Of a stretch of DNA of 64,000 nucleotides, positions 1 through 11,979 are shown one piece after another. Within the stretch, counting starts at the first letter, position 1. Every line of letters starts with the position of its first letter. The position numbers were made by a program, and so were the translations under genes. Source of the DNA: Magicicada septendecula (Eukaryota > Arthropoda > Insecta > Hemiptera > Cicadidae); NCBI GenBank assembly GCA_034769895.1, contig CM068375.1, positions 253,497,542 to 253,561,541 on the forward strand. The letters run 5' to 3'. A model generated the notes under the pieces. That model saw only the letters and a list, made by a program, of their open reading frames with translations, ran no database searches and was not told the origin of the DNA.

Positions 1-476
1 ACGTTTAATTTAATTGTTATTTGTTTTTTATCCCACTTTTGTTGCGTTGGTTTAATATGCATACTGGTACCTTATAATTTACAGTCGGCTGACTTTAATT
101 TGCTTGAGCACTGTTTCATGGAACCGCACGGTTCTGTAGTTTCTAGTCGACTGGCGCACTAAACTGGTGTATGGTCGGTCACCTGACCACAAATTCGAGC
201 TCTGATTGGTTAGACTGTACAGATGCTCAGCCCGGTAACTCTTGTAGTTTTTTTACCGCCTGTTGAAACTGGCGTTTTCTGTGATTCACGGTCAGCACAA
301 GCTGTAGGCGGTTGCGTAACACGTCTAGCCAGACTGACGCTAGACATAAACACACTGGTCTCTTACAGTAACATTGTACTACTCACTTTTGTTAAAAATG
401 AGTTTCCCCAAAGGTTGTCCATTAGTTGAATTAACATTTATTAAAATTATTCCCGTCCCTGATGTGTCCCGTTACA
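1..476 (-). repeat. Partial LTR of an older gypsy-type element, copy 1
   Basis: The block aligns with 2224-2720 (shared stretches such as ACAGTCGGC, GACTTTAATTTGCT and GACCACAAATT). It ends GTTACA at 476, directly before a pyrimidine-rich ATACCTCCCC that is a polypurine tract on the minus strand. The same order of LTR end, tract and hairpin occurs in the three complete elements A, B and D, so this is read as the sense-5' part of an LTR cut by the window edge. The short ORFs in it are not credible genes. Confidence 0.65.
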
Positions 477-486
477 ATACCTCCCC

Positions 487-524
487 AATGAGAGGTTTTA
501 TGCCGAGGCATAAAAACTCTCATT
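487..524 (-). other. Conserved PPT-proximal hairpin (unit 1)
   Basis: A 38-nt inverted repeat: outer arms AATGAGAG and CTCTCATT, inner arms TTTTATGCC and GGCATAAAA. It begins about 10 nt from the LTR end and is repeated with compensatory changes at 2734, 10323, 25663 and 31267. Confidence 0.75.
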
Positions 525-1900
525 GCCTAAACCTAAGAGGATCAGTGAGGATATAGCGCCATGACCCCTCTTAAATCCTTACTAACATCATGATAACTTA
601 CCCCCCTAGTCTGGTGGCTGTGGCTGCACCTATCCGACTTTACTGGACTTCCCTCTCGAGATCCCGACACCATAAAATCGGACAGGCACGTCACCACAGC
701 ATCACCTGACTCTGAAACATTCAATCAAAATATCAATAAACGGTGTGCCACTATACCATATCCTGGACTGATTTGTTTCCTCTTAGTTGTACTGGTTTGT
801 CGTTAACAAAGTACTGGTTCTATTTTTTAATACACTTTACATGTTACACATCTAGACATAATTGCATCCTACACAAATAAACTTTTACATTTCCTGAACT
901 TAGACTCAAAATACATTATTAAACTCAGATTAACATAAAACATTTCATCTCCGAGTTTGAAGAGAGTCTACTAACATTACACAACTTTTCATTTCAATTC
1001 TCAATTTAAATCTACCATTGATTATTCAGTTCGAATCTCAACCAAAAAATTTAAATTCATGGTCCAAAATTCAACTTATACTTTCCTTACAAATTAATTA
1101 AATCATCACAACTTGATTTAATTCCCTTTTTTTCAAATGATTTAAATTAGTTACCCTAAATTAATTTAATTACATAATTTACAACAATTTAAACTACTTC
1201 CATTGCATATACTGTTAATTTTCTCCCCTAACAAAACACTATTCCCCACCAAAATCATAAATTGATTACATACAACACAAAATAAATAATAACAACATTA
1301 CTATAAAATACATGTTACACAAGAATACATTATTACCAACTTACAATGGCAAAATACAATGATCACAACTCAATCTTATACTATATATATATATTTTTTT
1401 TTAATATATATTTTCCCCCAACCCCCTTTTTACCTTACCCCTGATACCCTGTTACAATTGTGCAAATGACCTCACGGACAAGCTGATATCTGCCCACTCA
1501 CACGCACTGATATCACATCAATGGCTTGTAACATGGCCAGCACCCATCCACACGCTATATTGCCCCCCCGCTGGACTGTGGCGCCCAGTTGCCTCCACAA
1601 GGACTTAGGCGGAAGGGGTGAACATTTTTTCTTTTATTTCACCCCATCCTTGGTTTGACTTACAATAAAATTCGGTATGACTGATCTACTTACTACCAGT
1701 AATCCTACTACAGTAATTATTCGTAAGCCCTTAAGCGGTCTATCGCCTCTTTCGGTGTATAGCCTTTGATACAAAATTTTAGTAGATTCCACTAAGCTAC
1801 CCCCAATTATGTTTCACAATTCACCAGGTTGACAAAAGACAAACCATGATCCGGTTAGAATAATTCTATTCATGGTTTGCTATAGATTAACTAACTCCAC

Positions 1901-1926
1901 GGTTACGGTTCGGTGAGGCCGTGACC
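1901..1926 (-). other. Conserved hairpin with invariant 10-nt loop (unit 1)
   Basis: Arms GGTTACGG and CCGTGACC flank the loop TTCGGTGAGG (plus-strand spelling). The loop is identical at 11702-11729 and 62482-62509, while arm bases differ. It lies on the coding-region side of the 3' non-coding region. Confidence 0.65.
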
Positions 1927-2223
1927 ACATTTAAACGGGGAATCTACAGTTAAACATATACCATAGGTTTTTCCTCTTTACTTATTTACATCATAGTTTA
2001 TGCAAACACCTTGTTTCACAAATACCTTAACTCAGCATAAACATTACTAATTTTACATCGACACAAACATTTCACCTTTATATTTAAACAAAATTTACGA
2101 ACGTTACGAACATCAATTTACAGTTAGTTACCCATCCGCCACGTGCTCCTCTGTATTGTACCCAGCCTCGTGTTAACACTTTTCTTCTTTCTGGCCCACT
2201 CCGACACTCGTTTTCTGCGGTTT

Positions 2224-2720
2224 AACTTTTGTTTAATTGTTATTTGTTTTATCACACTTTCTTACATTGGTTTGAACATGTATGCATTATAATTTACAGT
2301 CGGCCGACTTTAATTTGCTCGAGCACTGGTTACTGGAACCGCGCGGTTCTGGAGTAGAAAGTACACAGTCACACTAAACTGGCGTTAGGGTGCGCAATAC
2401 TGTGTGTGTGACCAGTCACGTGACCACAAATTTGAGCTCGGATTGGTTGGTTCCATTGAAGCTTCCAGACGCTTGGCTAACAAAGTCTGCGAACTGCTCG
2501 CCTGGTGAAATTGGGGTTTCACACTCACATTGTCCGTGATTTACGGACGCCCTGAATTGTAAGTGATTGAGTAACTCGTCTGGACTAACTGACGCCAGAC
2601 GCAAACACGGACTGATGTGTCATAATAAAATTGTAAGCATGTAGTTTAAAAAAGAGGTCCCCAAAGGTTGTACATTAAAACTGGTTAAAATTATTTATTC
2701 CCCTAATCTGTCCCGCTACA
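2224..2720 (-). repeat. LTR portion of gypsy-type unit, copy 2
   Basis: Diverged copy of 1-476 with single-base and short indel differences. It ends CGCTACA at 2720, followed by ATACCCC and a C-run, the polypurine tract of the minus-strand element. The inner boundary near 2224 is approximate because copy 1 is cut by the window edge. Confidence 0.6.
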
Positions 2721-3790
2721 ATACCCCCCCCCCAATGAGAGGTTTTATGCCGAAGCATAAAAACTCTCATTGCCTAAAACCTAAAAGGATCAGCTAGGAT
2801 ATGGCGCCACGACCCCTTGTAATTCATTACTGTACTCATGGGTAACTTACCCCCCCTAGTCCGGTGACTGCGGCTGCACCTGCATGACTTTACTGGACTT
2901 CCCTTGTCAAGATCCCAACACCATAAAGTCAGACATGCACGCCACCACAGTGTCACCTCACTCTGAAACATTCAATCAAAATATCAATAAATGGCGTTTC
3001 ACTATACCATGTCCTCAACTGATTTTGTTCTCCTTAGTCGTACTGGTTTGGCTTTATCAAAGTACTGGTTTCTTATTTAATTCTAACACATAAATATATT
3101 TGGTCTATATTTATCCTTAACCTAAACATGGTACTGCATTTTATATTTTATATTTAATAACAAACCAATTAAAATTTAAATTCCAAAAATAATTCAAATT
3201 CACACACAGACTCCAGTTCAGACTTCATTTTGATTTCCATTAACAATGTAGGTTACTATTACACAGTTTCATTGTACCCAAATAAACACTTTATTTTCCC
3301 CAGATATTTCAGCTCAAAGTAAACATTACATAAAAACAAACATTTAACATCTGAATTTGCATAGCATTCACAAACATGAGAACTTTATTTTCCATTTTCA
3401 ACTAAATCTTACAATTGTTACATCATTATTTTATTTCTGCATTTCCCTTTAACATTTTGATCATCTACCATTGATTATTCAATTCAAGTCTCAAAAAATT
3501 TAATTCATTACCATAATCCATCTTTTACAACATTACAAATTAATTTGATTAATTTCGAATTAATTTAATTCCATCTTTTCAAATCACTTTAAATTACTTT
3601 AGTTACCTTACTCAAAGCAATTTCAATTCATTTAATTCCCATCATAAGCTTTAATTATATACTATCAATTGTCTCACCTAACAAGACACTATTATCCCAC
3701 AAAAATCACAAATTGATTACATAGAGTACAAAGTAAATAATAAGAACCTTACTGTAGAATACATATTACATACACAGGAATACATTATTA
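2721..3790 (-). mobile_element. Non-coding 3' internal region of unit copy 2, left part
   Basis: Parallels 477-1333 of copy 1 with the same modules in the same order and no coding sequence. Similarity stops at TACATTATTA (3781-3790) and resumes at 61902 with TACCACTTTATAATG. Copy 1 runs uninterrupted through the matching point near 1328-1335, so copy 1 supplies the empty-site sequence for the 58-kb insertion. Confidence 0.65.
2734..2771 (-). other. Conserved PPT-proximal hairpin (unit 2)
   Basis: 38-nt hairpin with arms AATGAGAG/CTCTCATT and TTTTATGC/GCATAAAA around CGAA. Nearly identical to 487-524, differing in the apical pair. Confidence 0.75.
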
Positions 3791-3815
3791 GGGGAGAGTG
3801 TTGTACCTTGGACCA
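3791..3815 (+). repeat. Left terminal inverted repeat of pogo-like element
   Basis: 25 bp, perfect match to the reverse complement of 61877-61901. Contains TTGTACCTTGGACCA, which recurs subterminally. Confidence 0.85.
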
Positions 3816-3973
3816 ATTTTCACTATATATTTTTGTGTGCAAGATATAATTTTCTCAATAACTTGAAAGTTTTGTCACTAATACATTATACTTTTGCCTA
3901 TTAATATGAATTTTTTCTTGGAATTATATTTAGCATTCACTTAAAAAAAAAATTTTTTTAAAGTAATAACAAT

Positions 3974-4010
3974 TGGTCCAAGGTACAACATGTTGTTGTA
4001 CCTTGGACCA
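3974..4010. repeat. Subterminal palindromic motif pair of pogo-like element
   Basis: Two head-to-head copies of the TIR core (TGGTCCAAGGTACAACA at 3974-3990, TTGTACCTTGGACCA ending at 4010). Likely transposase binding sites, by analogy with other pogo elements. Confidence 0.6.
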
Positions 4011-4079
4011 TTTATTTTTTACCTTGTATAACACTATTTTTGAGCTATTTTTCTTCTTATCCTGTTAGTTGATTAATAT

Positions 4080-7000
4080 TGTAACGTAATGATACCAATC
4101 CTCTCCTTAAAGCCACACTGTTGGGCTAGCCAATTTGTAACGATCATTTATCGGGGGTGTGGTGTCAATTGTACCACACGTCGGATACATCAATTTGTAA
4201 TATAATAAAACTGGGATGGTTTAAATAAAATTTACTTATGTGTAAAATATTATTTAGGAATATATTAAAGTTTGTAGTGGTTGAAAATTGAAGGTTACTG
4301 ACTTTCAAAAGCGATTTAAAATGTAACATTCGAGGTTACCCAAAGTGTGTTTGCAATTGTAGAATTATAATTATCTGAAAAGAATTCCCTTAGATAAAAC
4401 AAATAAAATAGTTGTGTTAATATTATTTAAATACTAGCTTTGCGTAAGTTTAATAGTAAAGTATAATAGTTGGTCGCTTGATGATGCTGATTGTCTTGTT
4501 GATACTAGCTGTGAAACTTCTCCTCCAGGTCGATAATAGTCTAAGTACGTTACGTCTAGTAATGTCTGGACAATAGAATAAATATAATATATCTTCACGT
4601 ACCTGGTCGTGTTTTCTAGAAGTTCAATAAGCTGTCAAAACGGTTTACAAAAAACCAACTCACTTTAGCTACAAGGTTAAGTTGCCTTGTTTAATCGTGG
4701 GCGCCACACGGATTTATTTTGGGAAAATCCCGTGGAAAACCAATGAATAGAATTAATTAATGATTTTAAATAAATTAAAATAATTGTTTATTACCTTTAT
4801 GGCAATGCAATTCAAAATATTTAATCACAACTGAAGGTTGTTTTGAACTTTTTCTGAATATTTTATTTAGTTACTTTTTAGAAATAAATTAAGTGGAGTT
4901 ATGCTGTTAATAATGGGTTTTTATTCATACCCTTGATAGAGAATTCAAACAAATATAATTAAAAACATACAATGATATACAATTGTAAATAAGTTGTTAC
5001 AAACCCTATACGGCTTGCCCAGAGCATAAGTGATAAATCTGGTTAAGTCCAGATATTTCTTTTTACTTTAAACATTAATCTTTATTTAAATCTCAGGTGT
5101 AAGTTCTTTGAGACACAAAAAAGAACGTTTATGCCTACACAACAGCTAATGAATTTTTGATATAAGATAGACTAGTAATATCTTTGATATTACTATTACA
5201 AATAAAAAATAAAAACAACCTATTTCATAGGTTATGCGTTCGTCACGCTTGATTTATGATTTACAATGTTATATTTTGAGAACACTTATAACTAACATTC
5301 AGCTTAACTAACATTGACAAATTCATAAAATAAATTTAGACATGGTGTAACATAAAAAATGTTTCAGTGTTTTTGCGTCAGTACAGATCAGTGTATTAAA
5401 ACGTACAGGTTATGGCGTTCGTAGTAAAAAATGAAAAAACGTTTACACTGTTACCTGGTGTTTTAATCTTTCGATTAAAATTTCAATTAACACCTCGATA
5501 ATCGGATTATAATGATTATCGTTATTCACTACACACGCACAAGAACAGAGAATTTCGATCCACTTCTAACTTAAAGGATCATAAATAATACTATTTAATT
5601 CTTTCTGCTGTTCATTATTTTTTCCCGCACTAAAATGAAATAATACTGCACATAATCACAACGATTCTTTGTAGAATATCTTGAAGTAGTTGTATGTTGT
5701 TGTCAAACTGTTTCCTTTGATGTGCTATGGTAATGACGCTGTCAGTAATTAAAAATTTTGAGATGGTCAGCGCACGTTTCACGCCGAATGAGATTAAGAA
5801 GTGTCTGCTGAAAATCAGTTCCAGCTCTTTTTATACCCGATACCTCGATCGGCTCTAGGCAACATTGTTAATTACTAAGCAATTTTGTCATTGGTTTAGA
5901 CAGGTGTGATGAACGTGACGTATTGTCTTTTCAACCGTTAAAAACGGTTTCCCAACCGCCAATCGCTAAGATGATTGACAGCTGTCGATGTTATTAGTGT
6001 TGATAATCAAATTTCTTAAACATATTTTGTAAATGATGATAACGCCTTTCACGCACTTAATATAGTTGCGATTGGGGCTGTATCGCCATCAAATTAAAGA
6101 ATATTTTGTCCTCTTTAATTTGATATAGTTTGATACCGAGTTAGTTTCACTTTTACTGACATTGCTACATAAACAATGTTCAGGTACACTATTTCGCACT
6201 GTCATCTGTTTATCAAAATCGGCGATTATACACTTTGACTAATATTGTTTATGTTCTACATCGCGTTTTATCACTCAGACGTTTATGTGAGAACACTATT
6301 AATTCTGTACTGATGTTTAATTACTGTACATTATGAATAAACCTTAACTTTAGACATTGTAATGAACTGTTCTTACATACTATGATATTCCGTTTCACAT
6401 TAATTTGCTCTATTCTACTAACTAACAATTGAATTATAAATCATATCATTTTAATAATGCTTATTGCTATGTTTGAGCATAACAATTGTTAAGTGTAGGT
6501 GACCTACATTTATATTACTTCCTAATAATCATCTCATTGATGATCGTTTGGTCTAGGCCTTGTTAAGGCATACCGTTTATACTGGACTTCTGCCTTAAAA
6601 GCTTTTATTAGTTCACAATTCGGTAATTTTGCTGAGGTAGCTTATTGGTATAAGATTCCCTCTTACAAACGTGTTTATTTGTCATAAGTATATTTGAGAT
6701 TGAAATATAGCTTCATTTTCATTTTGTGGCCATTGCTAATTTTAGTTCTTGGCCTCAATAATTACTAGTCACATTTAATTTATTATCAGCCAAATGCTGA
6801 TTCTGATCTCACATTATTCAGACTCTTATTTAATCATTTTTTAGTAACATGTCATATTCTGTTTACATTATTCACTGACTCGCTTGACAGCTTAAAGTGA
6901 ATTTAAATTTGTCCATCAGTTTGTGTCAGTTATAGTCTGGTTGTAGTGTCAAACAGTATTTGGGTTTACTGTTTCTTGTGGCACTTCTGCTTCTTTCTTC

Positions 7001-7120
7001 CTCCATGATTCCTCTCTTCTTGGTTATTCTTATCATTACCTTATCTATTTATATTATCATTATGCATTTATTAAACCTGATAGTATATGTTTAGGTTATG
7101 TAACATCTGGTTATGTTACA
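4080..7120 (-). repeat. Element C LTR (sense 3' LTR)
   Basis: 3041 bp, close to identical to 19967-22978 apart from a short stretch after GCACTTCTGCTT that is missing from the right copy. Starts TGTAACG and ends ATGTTACA. The TATACTACCCCCTCA that follows is the polypurine tract of the minus-strand element. No credible ORF. Confidence 0.9.
4110..4196 (-). repeat. Captured PBS-like segments inside the element C LTR
   Basis: On the minus strand the motif TTACAAATTGRC ... GTGTGG appears twice inside the LTR (plus positions about 4110-4137 and 4165-4193). It appears once more at the true LTR/PBS junction (about 19944-19972), which suggests stepwise extension of the LTR end across old PBS/leader sequence. 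The pattern recurs in the other LTR (about 19997-20083). Confidence 0.55.
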
Positions 7121-9162
7121 TATACTACCCCCTCAAAATTGATAATTTGAGAAAAAATTTGATCTTTTGATAAAATTATCATTTCATGTCAGTTTTTACA
7201 TATTACTCCTGTTTTTTGTCTTGTACTCTTTACATTGATCTTTAATATACTATTCGTGTGTTACACTAGCTTGATTGCTTGTCTAGTGATATAATTCTTA
7301 GTTTACTAGTATTCTTTTCAAGTTGCTTACATTTTAAGTCATCTAATTACTATAGGTCTTATTTCTTAAATTAACAATTTCCTGTCTTATCATATTACAT
7401 TTTTCTTTCTTATTACATATCTTTACCTTTGTGATTATTTCAATGGTTCTTATATTTTATATCTCATAGATTTTTTTTTCATAATAGCCCTTGATACATT
7501 ACAATATAACTCCCTAACTTTTGTAGTGGGTTCGGAATCAGAGTGGCTCACTGTGGCTTACATTCTCTGCCGTTCCTCAATACACATACTCAGATTCAGA
7601 GGCATACTCTTCTCTGTCTGAGAAAAAAAATAAACATTGCACCTGGCAATAGTTGCACTATCACAACACATAAAATATAATACATATCATTCATTTTCAA
7701 TAATATAATATCTTCAATATAATATTCAAGGTATCAGAGGTTTTCATTTATATCACATTTCCTTCTCTTATACTTTCTAGCCTACTTCCTTTTTTACAGG
7801 TAATTATTTCTTTTCAGACTTGACATTCTCGACTATGCTTTTTTATTAGTCGTATCGTTACTTTTTATACTAGTTGACAATTGTTTTAGTTTACTTGAGT
7901 ATTCTTAAAATTACACACTTACATTGGTGCTCATATAATTATGCGGTTGTTTTTCACATATAGAGTCTATAATATTTTATTTTCACAATAGTTTACAAGT
8001 TTTTCTTTCTCTCGCTAGTAATTTATACTTATCCTGAATTATCAGGTTTTACAATATTCATATATAAAATGTTCTTGGTTAGATGTTCTCTGACATTTTG
8101 CTACATACAATATTTGATAATTACAACACAATGTGATAATATAATAACAACATATTGATATCTAATTTTATAGACATTCTTGGGGTTACATGGTTCGTTT
8201 AATAAACATTTTTTCTCTCTCTTCACTTTCCATAATAATATCCTTCTTTCATGTTACACTCTTTGTTATTCTTCTTCTCTACTCCTTCAAGTGATGGTGG
8301 TTTTCACTTATTCTGGATGATTATATTTTTTCTTCATGGGGTATACAATATTTGCTGGTTCTCATACAATGTGATAATATAATAACAACATATTAATATC
8401 TGGTTTTATAGATACTCTTGGGGTTACATGGTTCATTTAATAAACATTTTTCTCTTCCTCTTCTTTCCATAATAATATCCTTCCTTTATTTTACACTCTT
8501 TGTTATTCTTCTTCTCTACTCCTTTAAGTGATGGTGGTTTCCACTTATTCTGGATGATTTTAATTCTCTTTTATGGAGTATACAAATATTTGATAATTAC
8601 TAAACATTTGGTTACTTATACTATTCATTTAGTAAACATTTGGTTATTATTTTTTTTATTTATTTTTTCTTCAAACATAGCATAGTAATTTTAGTTATAA
8701 AATAGTAGTAGCTCCTCTTTAAATTAATCTAACATAGGAGTATGAAAGTGATTTTATGTCATTGTCCTAGGTATATTTTTGTTATATGCCACCTTTGACT
8801 CTCTATGATATAATAGATGTCTTTTTTCTCATTAAATTATTTAGTTTACAATACATATTTTTCTATCCTTTAGTGTGATAGATCTGGTTCTTTTTTAACA
8901 AATAACAAATAGTTTGGCCTATATCTTAATCCTACACACTTTTTGTAACACAATAGGGCAAATAGGTTTGCTATAGACAATCAGTTACCTTCAATAATTT
9001 GGGCATAATACGTGATCCTTCTAATCACTAAATGAGTCCGTTTATAGTAATCATTTTTAAAACATATTTTTTCTTTTTTACACGCTAAATGTTCTTGTGG
9101 TAAAGGTTGCCTACCACTATACTTTATCTGCTCTTAACAGTAATCACTTCTATGGTTTACAT
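7121..9162 (-). mobile_element. Element C 3' non-coding internal region
   Basis: AT-rich, no credible coding sequence. It starts with the polypurine tract and small inverted repeats near 7133-7185. It contains a tandem duplication at 8105-8581 and ends at the ACAT target of element D (9159-9162). Confidence 0.6.
8105..8581. repeat. Tandem duplication, about 238-bp unit, two copies
   Basis: TACAATATTTG at about 8105 and 8343, with ATACAAATATTTG near 8580, starts successive units. Each unit contains GTGATAATATAATAACAAC, GGGGTTACATGGTTC and AAGTGATGGTGGTTT. The copies differ by scattered substitutions. Confidence 0.8.
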
Positions 9163-10311
9163 TAAAGCGGTACTAGCTTTAAAATAAATTTATTATTGTG
9201 TAATTTGATTATTTAAACTACCAGGGTTTCGTCAGGTGTACTTATTGACAGAGAGAAATGGTTAAACGCAAATGAACAACACACATTGAAAGTTTACGAA
9301 TACTTTTCATTTTATTCCCATTTTGTCAATTTCATTATAATATGGTGATTATATTTGGCCATGGGGCTCAATTTAGAAAACAACTCATTATTTAGTTAAT
9401 TGTAAACAAGAAATCAAATGACCTTAACGATCTATATAAGATTATTATACCAAATTACGAAACCAGCACTTCTTTGTTTAAATATATTTTTTACATACTC
9501 ACGCACACACACATTCTTGTGTTACATTTTATATTCCCCTTAATGAGGTCATTTTATATTAGAATAGGGGACTTGCAAGATTTTAATAAAGATTGTATTA
9601 ATTTTTACTTTCCTTTTATGATCCTTCTATGTACGTTCATCAGATGATCCCTCGTGCACGCACTACCGTTGTTATTTCGCACTAAGTTTACATGTTTTGA
9701 AGAAGAATTTTAGTTGTTAGCCACTCTAATGAAAGTTAATTTTGTTATTTTACATTTTTAATGTTTTATACACATTTATATGCAGTATGCGGGCCCGCAC
9801 TATTACGTTTCGAAACTTTATGTCATCCACTCGCGAGTGGTGTTGGCGTTAGACTGGGCTGAGAAACAGGCGCTATTTTGTGTAGCAACGGTTGTTGTGT
9901 GTCACATTTTCTTTGTCTTAGAGTTTGTATCACTTCGCCAGCTGCATGTCACCGTTACATAACTGAATTACTCACCAAGGATAGGCCCTGACGTCAGATC
10001 GCTTGACACTGTTACATAACTTGTTTACCTTTACATAATGTGTTTACTGGTTTCGTGTTCGTCATTGTCTGACCTTGACACAGTGGCAGTTTATTAATTC
10101 TGCGTCTGTTGAATCTGTTTTACAAAATATCATCGAATAATAATATTGTCTTCACCGTCTCAAGCAGTGCTGCCATCGTCGCGATCGCTCCAAATAACAA
10201 ATTTACCTCAGTTTTGTATTTTATTCAAAATTGAAGATTTTTATTCATTTATTACAAAAAATATACAAATTTCTTTAGATTGCTTCAGGTAGGCCAAAAT
10301 GCCATGTTACA
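9163..10311 (-). repeat. Element D LTR (sense 3' LTR)
   Basis: 1149 bp, about 99% identical to 17142-18286 by eye. Its plus-strand start reads TAAAGCGG where the other copy has TGAAGCGG, a one-base loss of the canonical TG. Ends ATGTTACA. Confidence 0.9.
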
Positions 10312-10322
10312 ATACCCCCCTC

Positions 10323-10360
10323 AATGAGATATTTTATGCCGAAGCATAAAAAATCTAATT
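10323..10360 (-). other. Conserved PPT-proximal hairpin (element D)
   Basis: 38 nt; inner arms TTTTATGC/GCATAAAA around CGAA, outer arms AATGAGAT/ATCTAATT with one mismatch. Same place and length as in units 1, 2 and A. Confidence 0.75.
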
Positions 10361-11701
10361 GACACATTCATACTTGCTAAAAGGATCAGCCAGGATATGT
10401 CGCCACAACCCCCCGTATAGTTTACAAAAAATACAATCAACTCACCCTTGGTCCGGTGACTGTGACCGCATCTGCATGACAATACTGGACTTCTCTCTCG
10501 AGATCCCAACACCGTAGAGTCAGACAGATACTCAACGCCCCTGCTCTGACGCGCTGGCCAGCTCAGGTCCGCCGCCACAGCATCACCCAACACTGAAACA
10601 ACAAATCAAATATCAAAATAATGGCCTTATACAACACCATATCCCCAACTGATCTGTTTCCCCCTAGCGGTGCTGGTTTGCGCTAAGAAGCACTGGTTTT
10701 GTTTTTACTTATTTCTAACATATCAGAATACCTACCAACAATATGATACCTCTTTTAAAATTCCATCTACTTTCTCTTATTAACTTTATTCCAAAATTTA
10801 AAATTATTGCCCTGATTCCCATCAGAATTTAAATAAACATTCCCATTTTCATATTACATTTATCTCGTCCCCAATTTAAAATGCCTTTAAAATATCTAAA
10901 TTCATAATATTCTCTTACACTAACAAACACAATATAACATAAGAAAACATAGTACATTAATAATTCACACACTGTTACTATCTTAAAATAAACAATTTGT
11001 ATTTAAAATGTTACATACTTTACATCATTAAATTTGCATATAAAATCATAAAATTATCCTTTAAACTCACTTTACTTTTATTAATTCGTTTTTTTTTTTT
11101 CCCCGTTGAAAATTTTAACTATCATACATTTATTTCATTTTTTGTAAAAATCTTTAAACACAGAAAACTTATTATTATAGTTTTATAATTCTTATTCCTA
11201 ACATACCAAATACAATTAACACAATAAGACATAAGAAACACAATATAGGAAGTATTTAGTGCATCTATTTTTTCAAATTCAAACAAAATTATTGAGTAGC
11301 AAATCATCATTATTAATTAAAATATAGCAAATTTTTAATACGTTATCCCCTGGATAACCTCCCAGCCACACACACTATGACCCCCCCCTGGACTGTGGCG
11401 TCCACAAGGACTGAAGTTTTGGAGGAATGTGACATCTCCGTGTCCTTGCTTCTGCTTTACATTTGAACAGGTATAGATATCATATATCTTTGTCTATAAT
11501 TATGCACCCTTATTGCGGTTCTACCACCTGTCTTACTACCCCTACGCGGGCAGAGTGGCAGCCGCTGTTCCATAATTTGGTGATTCCCCTTAATTTTACC
11601 CCCCATCAATTTCAAAGTACACCTTTACAACGATAACAGTTATGGTCAGCGCGTAATCGTAATGTGCCCCAACCATAGCTGTTAAAGCTAAACCAATTCC
11701 A

Positions 11702-11729
11702 CGGTCAAGGTTCGGTGAGGCTGTGACCG
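11702..11729 (-). other. Conserved hairpin with invariant loop (element D)
   Basis: CGGTCA pairs with TGACCG around AGGTTCGGTGAGGCTG, keeping the loop TTCGGTGAGG found in the two unit copies. About 250 nt downstream of the pol stop in the sense direction. Confidence 0.65.
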
Positions 11730-11979
11730 CCCGAAAAGTTGGGGAATCACAAGTATAATATGCTTTTTAAAATTAAAATTAATAATTTAAATTACATGAC
11801 ATTTCTAGTCTTGGTGGTGTTTTAACATCATACATTTCTTTCTTAACTTTCCCTATCTTAATGTCCATTTACATAAAATACATAATGTGTGTATAAACAA
11901 TAGTAACAATTTATAATAATAGAATATAAAAATGTCTGTTTATGTATGATAATTTTAATATGTATAAATACATTCATCC

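Larger units (their letters stand above)
477..2223 (-). mobile_element. Non-coding 3' internal region of gypsy-type unit, copy 1
   Basis: No coding sequence is visible. In sense order it holds a downstream hairpin (1901-1926), a block around 1568-1620 with GGACTGTGGCGCCCAG and CCACAAGGACT, an AT-rich spacer (about 830-1430), a conserved block with GAGATCCC and TACTGGACTTC (about 630-670), a hairpin at 487-524 and the polypurine tract. The same order is seen after the pol stop of element D (10312-11979), which identifies this as a 3' untranslated region. Confidence 0.6.
10312..11979 (-). mobile_element. Element D 3' untranslated region
   Basis: Lies between the pol stop and the 3' LTR. In sense order: hairpin 11702-11729, a block near 11388-11420 (GGACTGTGGCG, CCACAAGGACTG), an AT-rich spacer, a conserved block near 10440-10520 with GAGATCCCAACACC, the hairpin 10323-10360, and the polypurine tract at 10312-10322. 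The ORFs here have no coding character. Confidence 0.7.

Noticed and set aside
9780..9962. Short ORF in the element D LTR (61 codons)
   Set aside because: Lies wholly inside an LTR and has no domain; chance ORF.
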